Assembly (NCBI GenBank): GCA_023428335.1
Contig: JAEYYS010000239.1
Coordinates: forward strand, 1-10,262
DNA from: Verrucomicrobiota bacterium
Lineage (GTDB): Bacteria > Verrucomicrobiota > Verrucomicrobiia > Verrucomicrobiales > Verrucomicrobiaceae
Direction of reading: 5' to 3'
DNA: 10,262 nt
Shown in pieces: positions 6,516-10,262 of this stretch. The notes under the pieces are model-generated. The model saw only the letters and a program-made list of their open reading frames with translations, was not told the origin of the DNA and searched no databases. The position numbers and the translations under genes were made by a program. Within the stretch, counting starts at the first letter, position 1; each line of letters begins with the position of its first letter.

Positions 6516-7472
6516 ATGCCCGCCACCATCCAAGTCGCCAGCCTTCGCAGCGGTGTCACGCCGCATGTGATCCGCATCTGGGAGCGCCGCTACGGCGCCC
6601 TCACTCCGAGCCGCACGGGCACGAACCGCCGGCTCTACTGCGACGAGGAGATCACCCGCCTGCGCCTGCTGCGCGAGTTGACGGAATGCGGCCACCGCAT
6701 CGGCAGTGTCGCCCGACTGGAGACCGCCCAGCTCGATGCCCTGTTGCAGAAGAGTCGTGCCGGCACGGCCCTGGCGGCCGGCTTGCTCAATGGCCGTGCC
6801 GAACCCGCGCCGTCATCTGAGGCCGGCGTCACGGCTGAGCAGCACATTCAGGCCTGCCTTGAGGCGGCCAAGGCCTACGATGGCGAACGCCTGCGCCGGC
6901 TGTTGCAGCAGGCCCGTCTCGAATTTGGCCTGCGCTGCTGCATTCATCAGGTGGTCTGTCCGCTTATCGAGCAGATTGGCCTGTCCTGGCAGCAGGGCAA
7001 CCTGCGCCCCGGCCACGAACACATGGCCACAGCGGTGTTGCGCGAGTTTCTCGTTACCCCGGTGCCCGGCAGCCAAACCGCACCCTCAGCGCCGGAGATC
7101 ATCATCACCACCCCGGCCGGCGAAGTGCATGAACTCGGCGCCCTGCTCGCCAGTGTCTCCGCCCGCGATCTCGGCTGGCGGGTCACCTACCTCGGCCCGA
7201 ACCTGCCCACCGAGGAGATTGTCGCCTGCGCTTGCGGCCGCGGTGCCCGCGCGGTCGCCCTCAGCGTCGTCTACCCGCCCCACTGCCCGGTCATCGAGGG
7301 CAAGCTGCGCAAGATCCGCGAGATGCTGCCCTCCTCGACCGCCCTGCTTGTCGGCGGCCGCGCCGCCGGCAGTTACGCGCCGCGCCTGGCCGATCTCGAG
7401 ATCCATTGGGCCTTTGATCTGACCGCGCTCGACCACCTGCTGGTGCGACTGGCCATGCCAACGGCGGCTTGA
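6516..7472 (+). CDS. CarH/LitR-like regulator: MerR HTH plus cobalamin-binding domain
   Basis: 318 residues from ATG 6516; an in-frame TTG at 6468 would add 16 residues lacking family features. Residues 5-73 form a MerR-type winged HTH (QVASLRSGVTPHVIRIWERRYGALTP, then NRRLYCDEEITRLRLLREL). About 105-185 is the helical B12-capping domain carrying W158-x9-E168-H169 (WQQGNLRPGHEH), the signature of CarH-type photoreceptors where Trp packs over the adenosyl group. About 193-312 is the Rossmann B12-binding domain with GEVHELG (H205, likely lower axial ligand), ALSVV and VGG (280-281). By family knowledge it would bind DNA as an adenosylcobalamin tetramer in the dark and release on illumination. 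CarA-type use of plain B12 is an alternative. Divergent from the SpmA/SpmB-type gene; convergent with the esterase, 14 bp apart. Confidence 0.88.
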   Translation: MPATIQVASLRSGVTPHVIRIWERRYGALTPSRTGTNRRLYCDEEITRLRLLRELTECGHRIGSVARLETAQLDALLQKSRAGTALAAGLLNGRAEPAPSSEAGVTAEQHIQACLEAAKAYDGERLRRLLQQARLEFGLRCCIHQVVCPLIEQIGLSWQQGNLRPGHEHMATAVLREFLVTPVPGSQTAPSAPEIIITTPAGEVHELGALLASVSARDLGWRVTYLGPNLPTEEIVACACGRGARAVALSVVYPPHCPVIEGKLRKIREMLPSSTALLVGGRAAGSYAPRLADLEIHWAFDLTALDHLLVRLAMPTAA

Positions 7473-7486
7473 ACGAAGTGCCAGAA

Positions 7487-8419
7487 TCAGGGCTTCGGCC
7501 GGTGCGCCGCAAAAGTCTTCTGATGGTGGCGCATCAGCGTCAGTCCATCCTTTGCATAGCTGTCGACCGCGCTGTGACCGATGCCGTCCAGGCTGAGGAA
7601 GCCGTGTTCGATGCCGAGCCCCTTCAGGTGCTCGGAAAACTGCAGGTTGTCGGCATAATTGAAACACTTTGTGCCATCCCAGAGCAGCAGGCTCAGGGCC
7701 GGGCGATCCGGCCGCGCCGCGTAGGCCTCCGCCAGGTCCCAGGTGTTGTAGCCGAGCGGCAGGAAGCGCAGGTTCTCCGATTCACGCCCCTCGTTGTCGC
7801 GGATCGTCCGCTCGGGACCATAGCCGGAACCGCCGGGCGCGCCCGACAAAAACAGCTCAGGATGCTTGAACAGGATGCGCGTCGCCCCGCGTCCGCCCTG
7901 CGAGTACCCCTCCAGGGCCCGGCCCTCGCGCGTGCCCCAGGTCCGCCAGGTGCGGTCGATGTGTGGGATAAGCTCCTTCACGAAGACTGTTTCGCCGAGG
8001 GCGTTGGGGCGGTCGGTCATGTCATACCAGCTCACCGGCCCGCCGTTGGGGAAAACGTAGATCGTTGGTTCGATCTGCCCGGCGCGGATGGCCTTGTCGA
8101 TAAAGGTCGCCAGGCGCACGGCCTTGTTTTCCGCGCCCGGTCGTCCCCCGTGCAGGTGGTACACCACCGGGTAACGCTGCGTGCCGCTTTCGTAGCCGGG
8201 CGGCAGGTACAGATAATAACCGACCTCAATGTCCATCGACGGACTGCGGAAGGTGGCGTGGCGCACCCCCTCCGGCAGGATCTTGCGCGCCCACTCGGCG
8301 TTTTCCATCGGGGCGACCCAGCGGAAGGGCGCGGGTGATTTTTTGCCGGCCTTGGCCTGCTGGGCGTTGGCCACAGGCAGGGACAGGGCGAGCAGGGCAG
8401 GGAGCAGGAAACGAAGCAT
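7487..8419 (-). CDS. Secreted putative esterase, alpha/beta hydrolase (feruloyl esterase-like)
   Basis: 310 residues from ATG 8419. Residues 1-19 (MLRFLLPALLALSLPVANA) are a Sec signal peptide, so the enzyme is exported. The fold is that of the putative-esterase group (PF00756-like: esterase D, feruloyl and xylan esterases): GYYLYLPPGYESG, PVVYHLHGG (oxyanion region), the nucleophile elbow GYSQGG with Ser173, LLLWDGT (Asp248, possible acid) and DGIGHS (His282, likely catalytic). The triad beyond Ser173 is assigned by position only. Likely substrates are esters on plant or algal polysaccharides, but no binding module or glycan-degradation neighbours are visible. No ribosome binding site stands out. 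Confidence 0.85.
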   Translation of the reverse strand: MLRFLLPALLALSLPVANAQQAKAGKKSPAPFRWVAPMENAEWARKILPEGVRHATFRSPSMDIEVGYYLYLPPGYESGTQRYPVVYHLHGGRPGAENKAVRLATFIDKAIRAGQIEPTIYVFPNGGPVSWYDMTDRPNALGETVFVKELIPHIDRTWRTWGTREGRALEGYSQGGRGATRILFKHPELFLSGAPGGSGYGPERTIRDNEGRESENLRFLPLGYNTWDLAEAYAARPDRPALSLLLWDGTKCFNYADNLQFSEHLKGLGIEHGFLSLDGIGHSAVDSYAKDGLTLMRHHQKTFAAHRPKP

Positions 8420-8473
8420 GGCCGATGAGAACAGCCGCGGCAGGGCCGGTCTTGCCGGGAGTTCGGGGTGGGA

Positions 8474-8494
8474 GTTTCAGGTTTCAAGTTTCAG
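8474..8494. repeat. Three tandem heptamers GTTTCAR in an intergenic spacer
   Basis: GTTTCAG, GTTTCAA and GTTTCAG follow one another, then a partial GTT. They lie in the 204-bp non-coding gap 8420-8623 between the divergent esterase start and convergent relE stop. The same gap holds a CCATCC/TTCATCC-rich stretch at 8515-8539 that looks like a diverged simple repeat. No gene or clear promoter was found in the gap. Confidence 0.7.
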
Positions 8495-8623
8495 GTTGGG
8501 AGGCGCAGCAGGCTCCATCCTGTCCATTTCATCCATCCTCCGGGGTTGTCGGCGCTGAAGCCGGTTGGGTGCGGAGGAATGGAGAGGACCAGCCAAAGGG
8601 AAAACAAGCAAGCCGTGGAGCCG

Positions 8624-8890
8624 CTACTCATAAACATCCCGGCGGTGTCCAACGGCGACCACCAGAACTAAAAGCTCACCGTCCCTGATCTGGCAGAGGA
8701 TGCGGTAATCGCCGACCCGGTAGCGCCACAGCCCGGCCAAGTCCGCCTTCAGCCCCTTGCCGAAACGGCGTGGATCCTCTTCACAGGCGACCCGCTCGTC
8801 AAGGTAGGCAACAATGTCGCGCTGGGCCTGCTTGCCGAGCTTGCGGAGTTCCTTCAGTGCCCGTTCGTCGAACCTATAGACCCAGCTCAT
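8624..8890 (-). CDS. relE: RelE/ParE-superfamily toxin
   Basis: 88 residues, typical for the family. Sequence runs MSWVYRFDERALKELRKLGK (N-terminal helices) through FGKGLKADLAGLWRYRVGDYRIL (43-65) to VAVGHRRDVYE at the C-terminus. The GLWRYRVGDYRIL and GHRRDVY motifs are hallmarks of RelE-type ribosome-dependent mRNA endonucleases; ParE-type gyrase poisons share the fold, so the target is inferred. It overlaps the antitoxin gene by 17 bp in a different frame and has a good internal Shine-Dalgarno, GAGGA at 8899-8903, eight bases before the ATG. Confidence 0.92.
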   Translation of the reverse strand: MSWVYRFDERALKELRKLGKQAQRDIVAYLDERVACEEDPRRFGKGLKADLAGLWRYRVGDYRILCQIRDGELLVLVVAVGHRRDVYE

Positions 8891-9080
8891 GCTTCACTTC
8901 CTCGGCGGAATAGGTCTTGGCCGGACGCTCCAGGCGTTGCTTGGCCAGATAAAGATCCTCCAAATCTTCAAGGTGTTCGAGGATCGCTTCGCGGGCGTAG
9001 AAGGTCTTGGTGCGTCCGGTCTTTTTGGCCAAACGTTCCAGACGATTTTCGATGTCGGGATCGAGTCGGATGGCGAGCAT
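8874..9080 (-). CDS. relB: RelB-like ribbon-helix-helix antitoxin
   Basis: 68 residues from ATG 9080. The N-terminal half is a ribbon-helix-helix DNA-binding fold: beta strand MLAIRLDP, helix DIENRLERLAKKTGRT, helix FYAREAILEHLEDLEDLYLA. The acidic and flexible C-terminus (KTYSAEEVKHELGL) would wrap the toxin. It is the first gene of the pair and should repress its own promoter through the palindrome at 9092-9117. There is no Shine-Dalgarno before the ATG; the predicted -10 box ends six bases upstream, implying leaderless translation. Confidence 0.88.
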   Translation of the reverse strand: MLAIRLDPDIENRLERLAKKTGRTKTFYAREAILEHLEDLEDLYLAKQRLERPAKTYSAEEVKHELGL

Positions 9081-9096
9081 GAGAGAATCTACTCTC
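9081..9096 (-). promoter_or_regulatory. Inverted repeat directly before the relB start codon
   Basis: GAGAG (9081-9085) and CTCTC (9092-9096) are exact inverted repeats around a six-base loop, ending at the base next to the relB ATG. The loop is the predicted -10 box. With transcription starting near the ATG this would act as DNA (a second half-site set sharing CTCT/AGAG with the main operator) rather than as an mRNA hairpin. Confidence 0.4.
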
Positions 9097-9114
9097 GCTA
9101 TACATGTATAGCAA
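9086..9114 (-). promoter_or_regulatory. Predicted relBE promoter
   Basis: On the minus strand TTGCTA (-35, 9109-9114) and TAGATT (-10, 9086-9091) are spaced by exactly 17 bp. The -10 box ends six bases from the relB ATG, placing the transcript start at or beside the A of the ATG. The operator palindrome fills the spacer and overlaps the -35 box. Confidence 0.5.
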
Positions 9115-9117
9115 GAG
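9092..9117. promoter_or_regulatory. Palindromic operator of the relBE operon
   Basis: The core GCTATACATGTATAGC (9097-9112) is a perfect 16-bp palindrome. After one mismatched pair (9096/9113) it extends by CTCT (9092-9095) and AGAG (9114-9117), so 24 of 26 positions are symmetric. Position inside the promoter and the ribbon-helix-helix antitoxin support autoregulation by RelB or the RelBE complex. Confidence 0.75.
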
Positions 9118-9120
9118 CTT

Positions 9121-9135
9121 CAAAAGCCGCTTTTG
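9121..9135. terminator. Hairpin between the vapBC and relBE operons
   Basis: CAAAAGC (9121-9127) and GCTTTTG (9129-9135) are exact inverted repeats around one base. On either strand the RNA gives an A-rich arm, a tight GC turn and a U-rich arm. It lies between the vapC stop (9209) and the relBE promoter, so it could stop vapBC transcripts before relBE, but the stem is weak. Confidence 0.3.
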
Positions 9136-9208
9136 GAACCCCGAAGGACACGAAAGCCATGTCGGCGGGCAAGGCTGTCGTGGACTTGGACTTGCGCGCA
9201 GGGCGGGA

Positions 9209-9631
9209 TCAGTCGTCGGGGCAGACAAGCGGGATCGGTTCGCTGCCATTGCGGCGATACACGCGGAAATCGGAATCCAAGGTCAGCACCGCACTCTTGG
9301 GCAGCAATTCCGACAGCCGGACAAGGCAGGCATCCGCCAACGACATGGGCACATCGCGAAATTTCCGTCTCAGTTCGCGCAGGGCGCCGAGTTCACCGGC
9401 AAGGGAAAAAGACACGGTCAATACTCCGTCCGCCACCCATTCGAGCAAACGATCCTGAATGTCGGGACGCGCCCGCAGCAGGTGCCAGGACTCGGTCAGG
9501 ACCGCCTCGCAGGTGATCCAAGGCAGAGGCAGCGTCTGCAGTTGCTGCACCGCCCAGGCGTGATGCCTCTCTCGGCGGTCGAGCAGGGCAACCAGCGGCC
9601 CCGTATCAACGACGACCGAGGGATTCTTCAC
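9209..9631 (-). CDS. vapC: VapC-type PIN-domain ribonuclease toxin
   Basis: 140 residues from a GTG at 9631, preceded five bases away by a strong Shine-Dalgarno GGAGGG (9637-9642). PIN fold signatures: VVVDTGPLVALLD with Asp9, CEAVLTE with Glu42/Glu47, MSLADACLVRL with Asp100, and LTLDSDFRVYR with Asp119/Asp121. The acidic set needed to bind Mg or Mn is complete, so the toxin looks intact. VapC toxins cleave RNA, often tRNA or the 23S sarcin-ricin loop; the target here is unknown. It overlaps the upstream antitoxin by 26 bp in another frame. Confidence 0.93.
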   Translation of the reverse strand: MKNPSVVVDTGPLVALLDRRERHHAWAVQQLQTLPLPWITCEAVLTESWHLLRARPDIQDRLLEWVADGVLTVSFSLAGELGALRELRRKFRDVPMSLADACLVRLSELLPKSAVLTLDSDFRVYRRNGSEPIPLVCPDD

Positions 9632-9875
9632 CCATGCCCTCCAGATGTTGAGGGTTGCTGCCGAGGTCGTTCAGGCCCGAATCGAAGCATCCGACATGCT
9701 GCATCATCCGCGTCCGCAGCCGCTTTTGCTCTTCGGCGTCCTGCGCGGCTTGACTGGCGGTCAGCCAGCTTTGGAAAAGCTCGATCGTCACCTCGCGAAT
9801 CTTCCGCCCTTGTTCGGCGGTTTTCGCTTTGACCTTCCGATACAGGTCATCTGGGATGTCGATGGTGGCCTTCAC
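9606..9875 (-). CDS. vapB: VapB-like ribbon-helix-helix antitoxin
   Basis: 89 residues starting with GTG 9875. MKATIDIPDDLYRKVKAKTAEQ and following residues to about 40 form the ribbon-helix-helix domain of VapB-type antitoxins; the remainder (SQAAQDAEEQKRLRTRMMQH onward) is hydrophilic and probably the toxin-binding tail. The last 26 bp overlap vapC. There is no Shine-Dalgarno; the -10 box of the predicted promoter ends six bases before the GTG, so the mRNA is probably leaderless. It should bind the palindrome at 9878-9895. Confidence 0.88.
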   Translation of the reverse strand: MKATIDIPDDLYRKVKAKTAEQGRKIREVTIELFQSWLTASQAAQDAEEQKRLRTRMMQHVGCFDSGLNDLGSNPQHLEGMGEESLGRR

Positions 9876-9877
9876 AA

Positions 9878-9895
9878 AAACAAGTTAACTTGTTT
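9878..9895. promoter_or_regulatory. Palindromic operator of the vapBC operon
   Basis: AAACAAGTTAACTTGTTT is a perfect 18-bp palindrome lying two bases upstream of the vapB start codon and covering the predicted -10 box. Its sequence is unrelated to the relBE operator, so the two modules should be controlled separately. Confidence 0.75.
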
Positions 9896-9910
9896 CCTGT
9901 ATTAGGTCAA
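9882..9910 (-). promoter_or_regulatory. Predicted vapBC promoter
   Basis: On the minus strand TTGACC (-35, 9905-9910, five of six consensus) and TAACTT (-10, 9882-9887) are spaced by 17 bp. The -10 box keeps the key first, second and last bases. Its distance to the GTG predicts a start site at or next to the first base of the codon. Confidence 0.5.
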
Positions 9911-10037
9911 GGTCGACCGGTGTCCCAAGTCATTCTTGGCCACCCAAGCGCGCAAGGATTCTGGAGGAGAGCCTTGGCGTTGCTTCGCGGCTCAAATCTC
10001 TGGACTCGAAGGCGGCTGGGGCTTGAGGCGGGTTTCG

Positions 10038-10109
10038 CGCGGAGGGCACAGAGGGCGCCGAGACGGAAGGGGGACGAAGCTCATCTCCGTGGCCTCCGTG
10101 AGCTCCGTG
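10038..10109. repeat. Imperfect inverted repeat, 25-base arms, CGGAG/CTCCG-rich
   Basis: Arms 10038-10062 and 10085-10109 match in 18 of 25 positions as inverted complements, around a 22-base loop. The right arm itself is built of three CTCCGTG-like units (CTCCGTG, CTCCGTG, CTCCGTG with two-base spacers GC and AG), and the left arm holds the corresponding degenerate complements. It could form a long stem in RNA or be the remains of a mobile intergenic repeat. Confidence 0.6.
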
Positions 10110-10130
10110 CGAGCCTTTTGTGGGGGTTCC

Positions 10131-10163
10131 ATCAGCGTCGGATCAGCGTCCCATCAGCGGTTC
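10131..10163. repeat. Three-copy 11-bp tandem repeat ATCAGCGTCNN
   Basis: Units ATCAGCGTCGG, ATCAGCGTCCC and ATCAGCGGTTC follow without gaps; the third has diverged at its end. Period 11 is close to one DNA turn. No function is evident. Confidence 0.65.
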
Positions 10164-10179
10164 AGAAAGCTGTTTTAAA

Positions 10180-10262
10180 ACCACGAATGGCACGAAGGAC
10201 ATGAAGGACATGAAGGACAAGAAGGACATGAAGGACATGAAGGACATGAAGGACATGAAGGA
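10180..10262. repeat. 9-bp tandem repeat GACATGAAG, open at the window edge
   Basis: Seven consecutive 9-bp units start at 10198; six are exact GACATGAAG and the third (10216-10224) is GACAAGAAG. The last two bases of the window begin an eighth. Two degenerate units precede them (ACCACGAAT at 10180, GGCACGAAG at 10189), so the array seems to have grown from a CACGAA-type sequence at its left side. The true length is unknown. Because the period is a multiple of three, the array can be read through in some frames without stops. Confidence 0.92.

Larger units (their letters stand above)
9911..10262. other. Non-coding, repeat-bearing region at the right edge
   Basis: About 350 bp with no supportable gene: the open frames here have low-complexity translations, no family resemblance and no ribosome binding site. 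The region holds three different repeat types in sequence, listed separately: a long imperfect inverted repeat, an 11-bp tandem repeat, and a 9-bp tandem repeat that continues past the window. A TTTTAAAA stretch (10173-10180) separates the second and third. Confidence 0.7.

Noticed and set aside
6389..6577. 63-residue N-terminal extension of the membrane protein
   Set aside because: The extension has no membrane or family features and would overlap the CarH-like gene start; MLNLIWALLLL at 6388 is the natural start.
5888..6820. 310-codon plus-strand frame across the membrane-protein start
   Set aside because: His/Gly-rich shadow translation; it overlaps both the SpmA/SpmB-type gene and the CarH-like gene in wrong frames.
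7474..7497. Terminator between the CarH-like gene and the esterase
   Set aside because: CGAAG and CTTCG pair over only 5 bp with a 14-base loop and no T tract; too weak to call.
9104..9832. Plus-strand frame opposite vapBC
   Set aside because: Antisense shadow; the minus-strand frames carry complete PIN and ribbon-helix-helix motifs, overlaps and operators.
9890..10204. 104-codon plus-strand frame in the right-hand non-coding region
   Set aside because: Translation of inverted and tandem repeats, without a ribosome binding site or recognisable fold.
10198..10262. Possible CRISPR array
   Set aside because: The 9-bp units are contiguous with no spacers, so this is a simple tandem repeat.

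Overview
High-GC bacterial DNA, densely coding on both strands, with short intergenic gaps that carry simple-sequence and inverted repeats. The organism is probably a member of the Verrucomicrobiota (Opitutales-like) or a relative in the PVC group. This is an inference from the secreted sulfatase, the Tat-exported propeller protein, the fused SpmA/SpmB-type membrane protein and the intergenic repeat style (heptamers, CACGAA/GACATGAAG tracts). No rRNA or other marker gene is present to prove it.

Layout. 1-1224 (-): a secreted sulfatase running off the left edge, preceded by a doubtful small lipoprotein ORF (1235-1390, -). 1426-2382 (+): an exported ApbE-type FMN transferase, abutting tail-to-tail a Tat-exported NHL/beta-propeller protein (2383-3432, -). 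3480-4133 (-): pdxH. 4205-4983 (+): hpt and moaD, joined by an ATGA overlap. 4994-6388 (-): a fused SpmA/SpmB-type nucleoside-recognition membrane protein. 6516-7472 (+): a MerR-HTH plus B12-binding regulator of the CarH/LitR kind, divergent from the membrane protein. 7487-8419 (-): a secreted putative esterase. 8624-9080 (-): a RelBE-type toxin-antitoxin pair. 9209-9875 (-): a VapBC-type toxin-antitoxin pair. 9911-10262: no convincing gene, several repeat families, ending in a 9-bp tandem repeat cut by the window edge.

How it works together. The left two thirds is mostly metabolic housekeeping: flavin transfer, PLP synthesis, purine salvage, a molybdopterin sulfur carrier, export-linked hydrolases. 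There is no single obvious pathway. The most notable regulator is the CarH-like protein, which keeps the W-x9-EH and E-x-H-x-x-G signatures of light-sensing cobalamin repressors although no carotenoid or photolyase gene is in view. The right third is a small accessory block: two toxin-antitoxin operons in tandem on the same strand. Each has its own palindromic operator inside the promoter, and in each the -10 box sits so close to the antitoxin start codon that the mRNA would be leaderless. The toxins instead have internal Shine-Dalgarno sequences. I did not find a clearly new multi-gene system. The best leads are the CarH-like locus, the shared architecture of the two toxin-antitoxin promoters, and the apparently orphan moaD coupled to hpt.
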